NCBI GenBank assembly: GCA_964519585.1
Contig: CAZFIO010000004.1
Location: forward strand, 1-36,868
From: CAZFIO01 sp964519585
GTDB taxonomy: Bacteria > Bacillota > Clostridia > Tissierellales > Tissierellaceae
Direction: 5' to 3'
Length of the DNA: 36,868 nt
Part shown: positions 1-9,263 of the stretch, one piece after another
Position numbering within the stretch: the stretch's first letter is position 1
How the letters are laid out: each line of letters opens with the position of its first letter
Made by a program: the position numbers and the translations under genes
Notes under the pieces: model-generated
Seen by the model: only the letters and a program-made list of their open reading frames with translations
The model's database searches: none
Told to the model about the DNA's origin: nothing

Positions 1-1
1 T

Positions 2-673
2 GTGGCCCAGAGCATATCTTTTACTGAGAATGGTGTTTATATAATTAAGGCCTATGACCAGGCGGGTAATTTTGACAGCATCTCTGTTACAGTTGGTAAC
101 ATTGATAAGGTGGCACCCAAGATTAGCTTTGATAAATCCAGCATCAGTGTCAAAGAGGGGACTTCAGCTCTAGATTTGCAAGCCCTGATGGAGACGGGAG
201 TAATTGTTTGGGACAATCTGGATTCTATTGACCAATTAGACTGGTCCTATGAGGACCTAGCTAGTGCTGTTAATTTAGCTAGTCCAGGCCTCTATCCAGT
301 GACCTACACAGTGACAGATAGTGCTCTCAACCAAGGTCAGGCTATTCGCTATGTCAAGGTCATCAGCAAAGACCTGCCTATGATTATCATCGGTGCTGAT
401 AAGTTCACTGAGCCAGACGGAATCACAGTCCTGCCCCTAGGGACTCATAGCCTGGCTGTCGAGGGACTGCGTGAAATTGCAGCGGGGATCAGCGAACCCT
501 ATAGTCTAAAAATCCGTCGCGGTATGCTGACTGAAGGGCAGATGAAATATTTCAAGTCTAGTCTTTCAGTTGTTGACGGCAAGATTAGTCTCGACCAAGA
601 GGGTTTTTATACCATATATATCATAAGTCAGAGCAGACAAAGTTATCGGACTCTGCTTTATGTGGAAAGGTAG
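2..673 (+). CDS. Ig-like repeat surface protein, 3' end only
   Basis: The reading frame is open from the first bases of the window, so this is the C-terminal 223 residues of a longer protein; the GTG at position 2 need not be the true start. The visible part is beta-rich. Around residues 37-120 it resembles the DUF5011/Cry22-like Ig fold: a VAPKISF opening, a LYPVTYTVTD strand and an IRYVKVIS strand, a pattern common in Firmicute surface proteins. It has no SLH repeat, sortase motif or membrane segment at its end. The stop lies 12 bases before the next gene, whose ribosome site (AGGAGG) starts inside this gene's last codons, so the two are co-transcribed. It probably forms a spacer or adhesion stalk at the cell surface. 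The family is inferred from the motif pattern only. Confidence 0.7.
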   Translation: MAQSISFTENGVYIIKAYDQAGNFDSISVTVGNIDKVAPKISFDKSSISVKEGTSALDLQALMETGVIVWDNLDSIDQLDWSYEDLASAVNLASPGLYPVTYTVTDSALNQGQAIRYVKVISKDLPMIIIGADKFTEPDGITVLPLGTHSLAVEGLREIAAGISEPYSLKIRRGMLTEGQMKYFKSSLSVVDGKISLDQEGFYTIYIISQSRQSYRTLLYVER

Positions 674-685
674 GAGGATATAGGA

Positions 686-3600
686 ATGAAACGTTTTATC
701 TCATGTCTGCTTAGTTTGACACTGTTAGCCTCGATATTGCCCTTAGATGTTTTGCGGGTTATGGCAGCAGACCTGCAGCCATACGTGATTGAAGATGGCT
801 ATGTCCAGGTCCAAGTATCCAAGAAAAATGCGGGTTTTCTTGTCAATACAATTGAGGGCGACCTCTTGAAAAAGTCCGACAATAATAAGAAATTACTTTT
901 TCATAATGATGAATTTGATACTTCCTTTGTCTCCTATCAAGTAGATTACGGTGGAGCTAGGGTTGAAGAATATATTTTTGGTGGTAGGTATGGCGATTCT
1001 AGTGACCCCAGTCACAAGGGGGTTACCATCGTCCAGGAAAGTCCAAATGGACCTGTGTTGGCCTCTTGGTCAGTGGGAGATTTGACCTTCTTCCAGAGCT
1101 TGAGCCTAGAGAATAAAGAGTCTAGCCAGCATGGCATGGTGTCGATTCAACTAGCCAGCCAGAATAATGGCAGCTCGCCTGTTTCAATCAAGGCCAGACT
1201 CCTCTTAGACACTAGCCTGGGCGACCAGGACTATGCCTGCTATCAGGTGGTCAAGGACGCCTCTACTGAAACTATAACTGCTGAGAAGATTATCCAGGGT
1301 GCGACCATACCCATGAACTTCTATGCTATGGATAATCCCTTTGATCCAGAGGTCCTGGCTTATTCTGTTAATAAATCTGAGGATATGCCTTATCAGGTTG
1401 CCTTTGGTCATTGGAATAATTTGGCTGCCAGCCTCTTTGACTTTAGTCCTGATACTAGCTTGAACTATACCAATCCCTATAATGACTATCTGACTGCTGA
1501 CAGTGCCTATGCCCTTTACTACGATTTGGGTAGTGTGGCAGCTGGGGGTGGGCTGGAGAGTTTAATTAGCTATTACGGTGTCTATTCCCGTCATAATGTA
1601 TCGACAGCTAATAGTGTGGCCGTTGATGTGGTAGCCCCCTTGCGTTTGGCCTTAAATGATGAGAAGGATGGCTACAAGTCACTAGTCGATGTGGGAGTAG
1701 CTGATTTTGTAGCTGGTGTTAGTTTTGAAAATTATGCTAGTGATAGAGCCCAGCCTTTGAAAAATGTGGCCCTAGCAATTCAAACTACATCTAATCTCCG
1801 GGTTTTGGACGATTCTGGCCAGGTGATGGCGGGCTATGATTACGACTCTTACAAGTCACTCAATATCAGCTATGCTGATGTTCAGGTAGGCAAGCCCATC
1901 AATAAGGAAATTTATTTCCAGGCTAGGGCTAGTGACCAAGCTGCCTATGAGCGTATTACCATTGGTGTCTATGATGTGTCTGCTACTTCTGGCGAACTCA
2001 GTACAGATAAACTCCTGGGTGAAAAGGTAATCTATATCTTATTACCGGGTAGTGATGGAGATGTGCCCAAGGTCAACTTTGCTTCGATGACACCTAATAT
2101 CGTCTATGCTTCGGGGACCCGTCATCTCTTCGTGACGGTGACTAATGCAACCCTCCTGACCGACCGGGCTAATTGGCAGTTCAAGGCCTACAGTCATGAT
2201 AAAAAGCAAAGCCTAGAGATAGCCCATAATCTGATTACCATCAATGATGGGGTCTTGGATTTGGCCCTAACTGATGAGATAAAGTTAGCCCCTGGAAGCT
2301 GGTTCCTACAACTGGAGTGGACTGATGCAGCAGTCAGTGCTGGACTAGTCCCGGCCAAGGACCAGAAACAAACAGGACCTCAGCTCAACTTTGTCGTGTC
2401 CGAGGACCCTAAATATAGAAATGACAGCTACGGCATTCTCTCTGTCGTAGAATACAATAATAAGAAGGGCTCTGAGGTTAGAAATGAGGTCTTCACAGGG
2501 CCGCCTGCTTATAGGTTGGAGAGTTTTGTAAGTGAAGAGGACTTTAATGAATTTAAAGATAAGGGAGACTATGAGGAGATTCTCTTGATTTTCCGAGGAG
2601 AATTTACGGCTGACAAATATGTAAGTTATAGTGGCAAGGACGGCAAAGACACAAAAGAATACACTTATTATAGCGCTGTCAGCACTAAGACCCTAGACCC
2701 CTCGACCAGGGAATATGAGGTAGATAACACCATTAGCATTAATGGTGCTATGGATTTTGAGGGCGGCAGTATGCTGGTCTATTATGAGGATTACAAGACC
2801 CCAGATGGATTTAAGACTTCGTCGATAAATGTAGAATTTGACGGTGAACTCCTGACCAGTAATGCCAGGACCTCTATCTGGACGGGCAAGTCGATTTTGA
2901 CCCAAATATCCCAGGGGGAGAGCTTTTCTCTGCGGCCTTATGATGAAAATGGGGAGCGGACAGAGAATTTTAATGACAATACAATTCGTTTGGTCTGGCC
3001 TTCTATTTATGGAGCAGGTCAAACCCTGGCTGGAATGGTTTTCAAATTAGCCTATGGCGAGCTAGGTGTCATGCAGGATGATGATGGCGATGAAATCGGT
3101 AGGGTTTTGTCCTTTTCGGCTAGCCTATCTCTGAATTTTCTCAAGGCTGTGCCGGGTGACCCTTATGATGACCCAAAAATCACCTATTGGTCCAAGATTC
3201 AGGATATATATCGTTTTTATGATACATCTCAGGATTTACGGGCACACCTTTATTCCCAAGACCATGCCAATAAACTCTTTGATTTTGAAGATGTGGACGA
3301 GGAAGAACCTGAGAAAAAGGGTGTTAGCGCTGCCGTAATGGTGGAGGATATCCTCTTTGGCTGTGGCCAGGGTTTTATCGGCTTTCACTTCAAAGTGGCT
3401 ATCGGTGTGCAGAATATGATTGATAGCTTACCGGAAATTAGCGGAGAGTTAGAGGTAAATACAATCAATGATTGGTCCTTTGGCTTTGAGGGCAGTATGG
3501 AACTGCCGACTATGCAGATGGAGGCCAGGCTAAAATTCAAGAGCCATAATGATATACCTGTACCTGATGAGATATATTTCTATGTGGGTGGATTCAAGCC

Positions 3601-6600
3601 GGGTATAAATATTGATGGCGGTGGGGTAGTCTGGATTACAGGTGGTGGCGGTGGTCTGTCTAACATCTACGATACCATCTTCATGACCCAGTCGGTGCCC
3701 CCACTCAAGTTACTAATTTCGGTTAGTTTTAGCATTATTCAGGTAATGGATGGCCGTGCTGACATATCCCTGGGCCTAACTGGTATTAGCCTAGAGGCCA
3801 AGGATTTGAAAATTCTAGGAGCTCTAAAGGCGATTGAAAGTATCTCGCTGGGTCTGGAATGGTATCCAGATTTTGATTTACAGGCCTCAATCTCTGTGGA
3901 TTTCTTTGAGGGCGTAATCAAGGGTGGCGGTTATATTGTCTTATTCAGTGAGGGTTATCAGGATTTCTTCTTTGAAATATATATCTATGCCATCCTGGGT
4001 GTGCCAAAGTCAGTGCCGGTAGTGGGAGGTATGACCCTGCTGGGTGTTGATTTAGGCGCTAACAATGACAAAATTTGGGGTGGCTTTAAGATTCTAGGTA
4101 TTGGCTATGGAGTCACCTATTATTGGGGTCAGGATGGAGTTGACTTTACAAGTGGTGACCAAATGGCCCAGCCGACCTTCCCGAATCTAATGAGCCATGA
4201 TGATATCCCGATCTATTATGATGAAGACCGTGGCCAGACCCTTTATGCCAGCTTTGGTACTAATATTAGTCCAATCGGACCGGCCCAAGTGTTAGAATCG
4301 TCTGACCTACCACGCTTGATGGCAGCGGGCCTGTGGACTGATCCTGATGACAATTTACATAAATTTAATCTAGGAGTCCAGGACAGCAACAATAATGCAG
4401 CTATTGTCCAGATTAGTTACGCTGCAGCTGATGAAGAAGACGCCCAGACCAAGGCTAATGCTTTTCAGGTGAAATCAAATGCGGATATGTCTGGTGATAC
4501 TTTAACACTATATTTCTATGACCAGACTAAGCCTGACACTGACCCAGTTAACCAAGTGGCAAATGCAAATGTCAGTTATGATGAGGCAAAGGGCCAGGCT
4601 GTGTGTAGTTTTACTGTGACCGATGAGTTAGACTACAACAAAGATTGGTATATTTCGACTGGGGAAGTAACTTCTACGGTTATGCTCTATAATGTAGGCC
4701 TACTACCAGAGCTAACATCAGTCAATGGTACAGTGGATGTGGGTGCTAATAAAATAAACCTGACCTGGGATGGGGCAAATCTTGCTGGTCTAGATAAGAT
4801 TAGTTTTTATTTGACTGAGTCTAATGACAAGGGAGATCCTAATAACCTGGCTGCGGCTGAGGCAGGTAGAGCCCTAACAGTTTTAGATAAATCAGCTGAT
4901 ATTATTAGCAAATCAGCGACTCTAGACCTTCCTGCAGATTTACCAACAGGTGACTACTATATTAGGGCAGTCTATTCCAAGGAAGACCAGGTCAATGGTC
5001 TGCTCTTTAGCGAGAATACAATATCTTATACTAATATTAATATGCCAGGTACTGCTATGATAAATAATTTTGCTCCAGCAGGTAACCTAGAATATAGTTT
5101 AACCATAGGAGACCCAGCAGATGACAAGACTGATGGTTACCTAGTGACTATTTACGATAATAATGGCCCTAGTGATGTGGCAGGGCTGACCTATGATAGA
5201 GCAAGCTCTGGTGCGACGACCTTCAATATTGGTGGTTCCTACCAATATGAAGATGAGGCAGGTGTTCTACAGACCCATGGTTTAGCTGGTGGTCATACCT
5301 ATTATGCTGGTGTCACCCCTTATAAATTACTAGACACTGATAATAATGGAGAGAATGATAGCATACTTTATGGCCAGGAAGTAATGTCCAATTGGTTAAC
5401 CTTACCAGTTCCGACCAAGCCGACGGTGACAATTACAGCTGACCAGACTGAACAAAAGGGGACTTTCAAGGACAAGAATATAGACTTTACAGCGATAATT
5501 TCAGAGGCTGTCATCGGCCAATGGGTCCTCGATGATACACAAATTATTGGACCGAAATCGGAGTTAGTGGACTCCAGAGGAACTTTCACAAATACTTCTA
5601 GTGTGGATATTGTACTGGCAGATTTGGCAGAAGGAGACCATATTTTAACTCTAACAGGCGCCAATGGTCAGGGGGATCGTTTTAAGCATGATTACACTTT
5701 CCGAGTGGACACGACTCCACCACGGCTCCTACTAGCCAGTCCGGTCAATGGTAGTCTTTTCAATAAAAATGGTAGCCTGACTATTAAGGGAATTACGGAT
5801 CCTGATGCCCTCTTTAGCCTAATTTATGCTGACGGCAGTAAAATTGTAGATAAAAAGACTGTTAGCCAATTAGCTGGCACAATTGCGGCGGATGGGACCT
5901 TTGAATTTACGGTCAATATACCTAATCCGCACTCTGCCTCTAGGCATGAACTTACAATTGCTGCTGCTGATGAGTGGGGCAATAGCCTAGCCAAGGATGT
6001 CTGGGTGACCCACGGGGGCTTGGCCGACTTAGAGGGTTTAGAGATTCTGGTCAATGGCGCCTCGATGGCAGATGGCAGCATTCCAGAGGACTTGCTGGGT
6101 GGCCAGCAGAGCCTTGCCCTAGCTGGCATCACCAGTGAGGGCCAGAGCTTCCGCATCAGTGATGACAGCACCATTAGTTGGCAGTCTCTAGTTACAGATG
6201 GTAGTGCTGAAATTGATGATTATGGAAATGTGACCTTGAGCAATGATGCGACTGGTATTTTGATTGGCATGTTAGAAGTAGCCACAGGAGCCCACCGGAC
6301 TGCAGTCTTGAGCTTTGGCCCAGAGACTAACGAGGGCATGGTCAAAGTAACTGCTTCGGCAGGGGGTCAGGTTAGTGGTGGTGGCCAATATTCACCGGGT
6401 CAACTGGTGACTATAAAGGCGACGGCTAATAGCGGTTACACCTTTGCAGGTTGGACTATTGATGGAGTTACAGTCGATAACACAGGCCTATCGACGATTA
6501 CATTCATGATGCCGCGGGGGACTAATGTGACTGCCCATGCAGAATTCAGACCGACTAGCTCTGATGATGATGATGAAGACTATCTCTATGATCCAGATAC

Positions 6601-7363
6601 AGTAATTGTTACGAAAACAGCGGAGACTGGAGAGCTGGTTGAAACCAGTATTCCAACAGGTGTTAATTCGAGTTCCTTTGTCGCTTATTATATCAATAGT
6701 GATGGCAGCAGGACCTTCGTTGCCCTGTCTGCCCCTATAAATGGCAAACTTTATTTCCAAGCACCAGCTGATGCGACTTATTATTTCGTAGATAATCGGA
6801 TTGCTTTTAAGGATACAATCGACCATTGGGCAGCGACTGTGATTAACTTTATGACAGCCCGCGGTCTCTTAAAGGGCGTAGGAGATAATCAATTCGCACC
6901 GAACCAGGCTATGACAAGGGGAATGTTAGTAACTGTTCTCCATCGTTTGGCTGGTGAACCGGCAGCTAGAGCTGGGGGGACTTTCACAGATGTGGATGCT
7001 AGTGCCTGGTATGCAGATGCCGTAGCTTGGGGCTATGAGAATGAAATAGTCATGGGTATGGGATCTGGTATCTTTGCACCAAATGTCGAATTGACCCGAG
7101 ACCAGATGTGTGCTTTGATTGTTAGGTTTATTCGTCTCTATGAAATTGATTTACCTGCTCTGGGCGGCGATGACTTGTCCTTTACAGATGTTGGGGCTAT
7201 CCCTGATTGGGCGATTGAGGACATTGCTTATTGCCAGGCCTTGGGTCTAATTAAAGGTTATCCTGATGGTAAGTTCCAGCCAAAGGGCAAGGCGACTCGG
7301 GCGGAGAATAGTGTGGTCCTGATGGGATTAATCGAGACTTTAATTGCAGAAATCTATAAATAA
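686..7363 (+). CDS. Giant secreted S-layer homology (SLH) protein, 2,225 aa
   Basis: The protein starts at ATG 686 after AGGAGG (672-677). Residues 1-28 form a signal peptide ending near MAA. A long beta-rich N-terminal half follows. Residues of about 880-1150 contain alternating hydrophobic strands, a glycine run (about 980) and a YYWG motif (about 1146); this looks like one large beta-sheet domain of the type found in big Firmicute SLH proteins. Residues 1340-1700 look like several fibronectin- or Ig-like modules (a VDTTPP linker near 1675). Residues 1884-1954 match the Gly-rich bacterial repeat domain with an AGW core. An acidic linker (SSDDDDED) leads to three SLH repeats starting near 2041, 2099 and 2165, each with the F-D-hydrophobic-W-A and G-F-P-TRA pattern. 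SLH repeats bind pyruvylated secondary wall polymer, so the protein should sit on the cell wall. Its ligand or enzymatic activity is unknown; no catalytic motif was seen. Confidence 0.88.
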   Translation: MKRFISCLLSLTLLASILPLDVLRVMAADLQPYVIEDGYVQVQVSKKNAGFLVNTIEGDLLKKSDNNKKLLFHNDEFDTSFVSYQVDYGGARVEEYIFGGRYGDSSDPSHKGVTIVQESPNGPVLASWSVGDLTFFQSLSLENKESSQHGMVSIQLASQNNGSSPVSIKARLLLDTSLGDQDYACYQVVKDASTETITAEKIIQGATIPMNFYAMDNPFDPEVLAYSVNKSEDMPYQVAFGHWNNLAASLFDFSPDTSLNYTNPYNDYLTADSAYALYYDLGSVAAGGGLESLISYYGVYSRHNVSTANSVAVDVVAPLRLALNDEKDGYKSLVDVGVADFVAGVSFENYASDRAQPLKNVALAIQTTSNLRVLDDSGQVMAGYDYDSYKSLNISYADVQVGKPINKEIYFQARASDQAAYERITIGVYDVSATSGELSTDKLLGEKVIYILLPGSDGDVPKVNFASMTPNIVYASGTRHLFVTVTNATLLTDRANWQFKAYSHDKKQSLEIAHNLITINDGVLDLALTDEIKLAPGSWFLQLEWTDAAVSAGLVPAKDQKQTGPQLNFVVSEDPKYRNDSYGILSVVEYNNKKGSEVRNEVFTGPPAYRLESFVSEEDFNEFKDKGDYEEILLIFRGEFTADKYVSYSGKDGKDTKEYTYYSAVSTKTLDPSTREYEVDNTISINGAMDFEGGSMLVYYEDYKTPDGFKTSSINVEFDGELLTSNARTSIWTGKSILTQISQGESFSLRPYDENGERTENFNDNTIRLVWPSIYGAGQTLAGMVFKLAYGELGVMQDDDGDEIGRVLSFSASLSLNFLKAVPGDPYDDPKITYWSKIQDIYRFYDTSQDLRAHLYSQDHANKLFDFEDVDEEEPEKKGVSAAVMVEDILFGCGQGFIGFHFKVAIGVQNMIDSLPEISGELEVNTINDWSFGFEGSMELPTMQMEARLKFKSHNDIPVPDEIYFYVGGFKPGINIDGGGVVWITGGGGGLSNIYDTIFMTQSVPPLKLLISVSFSIIQVMDGRADISLGLTGISLEAKDLKILGALKAIESISLGLEWYPDFDLQASISVDFFEGVIKGGGYIVLFSEGYQDFFFEIYIYAILGVPKSVPVVGGMTLLGVDLGANNDKIWGGFKILGIGYGVTYYWGQDGVDFTSGDQMAQPTFPNLMSHDDIPIYYDEDRGQTLYASFGTNISPIGPAQVLESSDLPRLMAAGLWTDPDDNLHKFNLGVQDSNNNAAIVQISYAAADEEDAQTKANAFQVKSNADMSGDTLTLYFYDQTKPDTDPVNQVANANVSYDEAKGQAVCSFTVTDELDYNKDWYISTGEVTSTVMLYNVGLLPELTSVNGTVDVGANKINLTWDGANLAGLDKISFYLTESNDKGDPNNLAAAEAGRALTVLDKSADIISKSATLDLPADLPTGDYYIRAVYSKEDQVNGLLFSENTISYTNINMPGTAMINNFAPAGNLEYSLTIGDPADDKTDGYLVTIYDNNGPSDVAGLTYDRASSGATTFNIGGSYQYEDEAGVLQTHGLAGGHTYYAGVTPYKLLDTDNNGENDSILYGQEVMSNWLTLPVPTKPTVTITADQTEQKGTFKDKNIDFTAIISEAVIGQWVLDDTQIIGPKSELVDSRGTFTNTSSVDIVLADLAEGDHILTLTGANGQGDRFKHDYTFRVDTTPPRLLLASPVNGSLFNKNGSLTIKGITDPDALFSLIYADGSKIVDKKTVSQLAGTIAADGTFEFTVNIPNPHSASRHELTIAAADEWGNSLAKDVWVTHGGLADLEGLEILVNGASMADGSIPEDLLGGQQSLALAGITSEGQSFRISDDSTISWQSLVTDGSAEIDDYGNVTLSNDATGILIGMLEVATGAHRTAVLSFGPETNEGMVKVTASAGGQVSGGGQYSPGQLVTIKATANSGYTFAGWTIDGVTVDNTGLSTITFMMPRGTNVTAHAEFRPTSSDDDDEDYLYDPDTVIVTKTAETGELVETSIPTGVNSSSFVAYYINSDGSRTFVALSAPINGKLYFQAPADATYYFVDNRIAFKDTIDHWAATVINFMTARGLLKGVGDNQFAPNQAMTRGMLVTVLHRLAGEPAARAGGTFTDVDASAWYADAVAWGYENEIVMGMGSGIFAPNVELTRDQMCALIVRFIRLYEIDLPALGGDDLSFTDVGAIPDWAIEDIAYCQALGLIKGYPDGKFQPKGKATRAENSVVLMGLIETLIAEIYK

Positions 7364-7395
7364 GTGCTTGAAAAGAGACGCTTTGCTTGCTAGAC

Positions 7396-7437
7396 AAATG
7401 ATTTTAGAAAATAGATAAATGATTTTAGAAAATAGAT
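7396..7437 (+). repeat. Two exact tandem copies of a 21-bp unit
   Basis: Two head-to-tail identical 21-base units (7396-7416 and 7417-7437; core GATTTTAGAAAATAGATAAA) lie in the 152-base gap between the SLH protein and the subtilase. They are AT-rich in an otherwise richer block. They could be repeated operator half-sites or a simple replication-slippage duplication. No convincing -35/-10 pair was found next to them. Confidence 0.85.
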
Positions 7438-7515
7438 AAAAGTGATGTATAAAAAGAATCTTGTGAAAATTTTTTAATAGTAAAGTGCAAAAATGCTCTA
7501 AGGGGGGAGATAGCT

Positions 7516-8952
7516 GTGAGCGGAGTCATTCGGGGGAATTTAACTTGGATAAGAAGTATAGGCCTTGTGTGCTTGATAATTGTCTTGCTGGTCCCCCTTC
7601 CTGCTTTTGCCCAAGAGACCATTCAGACAAGTCAGCAGTCTAATTCAGATGCGCCAATTAGGATTGCCTTTATTGATACAGGCATTTCTAGCAAGCACTT
7701 CAAAGAGGGGCAGCTAGCAGCTGGTAGAAACTATGTCTTTCCAGACAAAGACAGCCAAGATCGGGATGGACATGGGACGGCGACGGCTGGTATGGTTTTG
7801 GGTTCTGAGAGTTTGGGGCTGGCGGGCTCCTGCCCCCAAGCTCAAGCTGTGCCCCTGGTGACTGTTGATAGGTATCCCTCTGGCCTGGTTAAGAAGGCAG
7901 ATGTCAGGGTCATGAGTCAGGCTATTTATGATGCTATTGATATCTATGGCTGTCGGGTCATTAATATTAGTATGGGTGTTATAGAAGATAATCCGGAACT
8001 AGGCCAGGCCGTTGACTATGCTGAGGAGCGGGGAGTTGTCATTGTATCGGCTGTAGGTAATGATAATATAAAATATCCTGAACGATCATATTACCCAGCC
8101 TCCTACTCCACAGTAATCGGTGTAGGTGCAGCCGAGTGGCGTGCAGAAGGGTCTAGCTTATCAGGTCAGGGACAGACATCTGCCCAAGTGTCAGGAAGTT
8201 GGCAAGTGGCAGATTTCTCCCAGCGACAGGGTCTATCAGTTCTAGCCCCAGGCGTAAATCTAGCGACAGTGACTAATAAAAATGCTCTTGAACCTGGTCG
8301 AGCGAGCGGGACCTCCTATGCTAGTGCCTATGTGGCAGGACTTGTTGCACAAATTCTCATGGATAATCCTGGTCTAGAGCCGGCTGAAATTAGGGCCATT
8401 TTATTTGCAGGAGCAGACAATCTGAGTCTAGTGGGAGAAGGTATTGAGAGTGGCTGGGGACTGGTTGAAAGGGGTCAAAGTGTAAGAGACAAGCTGACTA
8501 GAGCAGTATTGGTCGAGCTATTATACGAAGCAGCTGGACGACCAGAAATAGATGGGGATGACTCTGTCTTTGGCGATGTCCCAGCCGATAGTTATTACAT
8601 GCAGGCAGTAAACTGGGCCGCATCAGTGGGAATTGTAAAGGGTTATAATTCTAGTCAGTTCGCTCCCAATAATCTGGTTAGCCGAGAAGAAATGGCTGTA
8701 ATTATAAAAAATTATGCCAGCTATCAGGGTCTCATCAGTCAGGGCCTCATCAGTGGGGAGAGAGCCAGTTTATCCCATTTCACAGATGAGGGAATTATAT
8801 CTGATTGGGCGAGAGAGGCCCTATCATGGGCTATAGATAGGGGCTTGTTTAGAGGAAGGGGTCAGGGGATATTAGACCCGCTAGGGGCAACTAGCCGTAC
8901 AGAAACTTCCCTTATCCTCGAGCGATTTTTTGTAAACCAGAGAGCATTCTAG
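7516..8952 (+). CDS. Secreted subtilisin-like serine protease with SLH repeats
   Basis: The GTG start at 7516 follows AGGGGGGAGA. Residues 14-32 form a signal peptide ending in AFA. The S8 catalytic triad is complete: Asp54 in FIDTG, His86 in DGHGT and Ser267 in SGTSYAS, with the oxyanion Asn182 in AVGN. The mature protease core spans about 48-320 with almost no propeptide (15-20 residues), shorter than the usual subtilisin prodomain. The C-terminus holds the tail of one SLH unit (TRAVLVELLYEAAGRP, about 328-343) and two fuller SLH units (351-405 and 420-475). It should therefore be exported and held on the wall polymer, next to the SLH protein encoded just upstream. Trimming or maturation of surface proteins is the natural inference; the substrate is unknown. 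Confidence 0.92.
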   Translation: MSGVIRGNLTWIRSIGLVCLIIVLLVPLPAFAQETIQTSQQSNSDAPIRIAFIDTGISSKHFKEGQLAAGRNYVFPDKDSQDRDGHGTATAGMVLGSESLGLAGSCPQAQAVPLVTVDRYPSGLVKKADVRVMSQAIYDAIDIYGCRVINISMGVIEDNPELGQAVDYAEERGVVIVSAVGNDNIKYPERSYYPASYSTVIGVGAAEWRAEGSSLSGQGQTSAQVSGSWQVADFSQRQGLSVLAPGVNLATVTNKNALEPGRASGTSYASAYVAGLVAQILMDNPGLEPAEIRAILFAGADNLSLVGEGIESGWGLVERGQSVRDKLTRAVLVELLYEAAGRPEIDGDDSVFGDVPADSYYMQAVNWAASVGIVKGYNSSQFAPNNLVSREEMAVIIKNYASYQGLISQGLISGERASLSHFTDEGIISDWAREALSWAIDRGLFRGRGQGILDPLGATSRTETSLILERFFVNQRAF

Positions 8953-8971
8953 CAAGAACTAGTAAAACTTG

Positions 8972-9000
8972 AGCAGCCAGTCATGGCTGCTTTTCTCTTT
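8972..9000 (+). terminator. Intrinsic terminator after the subtilase
   Basis: A 7-bp stem (AGCAGCC / GGCTGCT) with a 6-base loop is followed by TTTCTCTTT, 20 bases after the subtilase stop. It marks the end of the surface operon. The G+C-richer composition of the block ends here too. Confidence 0.85.
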
Positions 9001-9002
9001 CG

Positions 9003-9107
9003 ATAGCAGAAATAACCCTTGTGAGCCAATTTTATAGCTGCTTCTTTATCGGTTACAAATTTATAAATATTCTCATTGTTATCTGGTAAGAGATGAATTA
9101 TAATCTC
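9003..9107 (-). pseudogene. Truncated coding remnant, minus strand
   Basis: On the minus strand about 34 codons read as plausible protein with AT-rich codons (for example LLPDNNENIYKF followed by DKEAAIKLAHKGYF). There is no start codon and an in-frame stop lies just upstream. The homology-like quality fades where it meets the terminator of the surface operon near 9,002. It looks like the stub of a chromosomal gene cut off at this join. The parent gene was not recognised. The rest of the 311-base gap (8953-9263) holds the terminator and the promoter of the next gene. Confidence 0.4.
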
Positions 9108-9187
9108 TTAGCCTTTTTATTTCAGCGCTATATAAGTGACTTTCACAATTAGGTCTTTAATAAGACAGTTTGATTATCATTGTATTG

Positions 9188-9215
9188 TTTACAGAGTATT
9201 ATATTTTGATATAAT
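9188..9215 (+). promoter_or_regulatory. Sigma-A-type promoter of the lysozyme-like gene
   Basis: TTTACA (9188-9193) and TATAAT (9210-9215) are separated by 16 bases, leaving a leader of about 40 bases before the GAGGTGG ribosome site and ATG 9264. Confidence 0.65.
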
Positions 9216-9263
9216 TATGGTAAATAAAAGAAGATACTAAAAGTTTCATGAGGTGGAAGGTTT

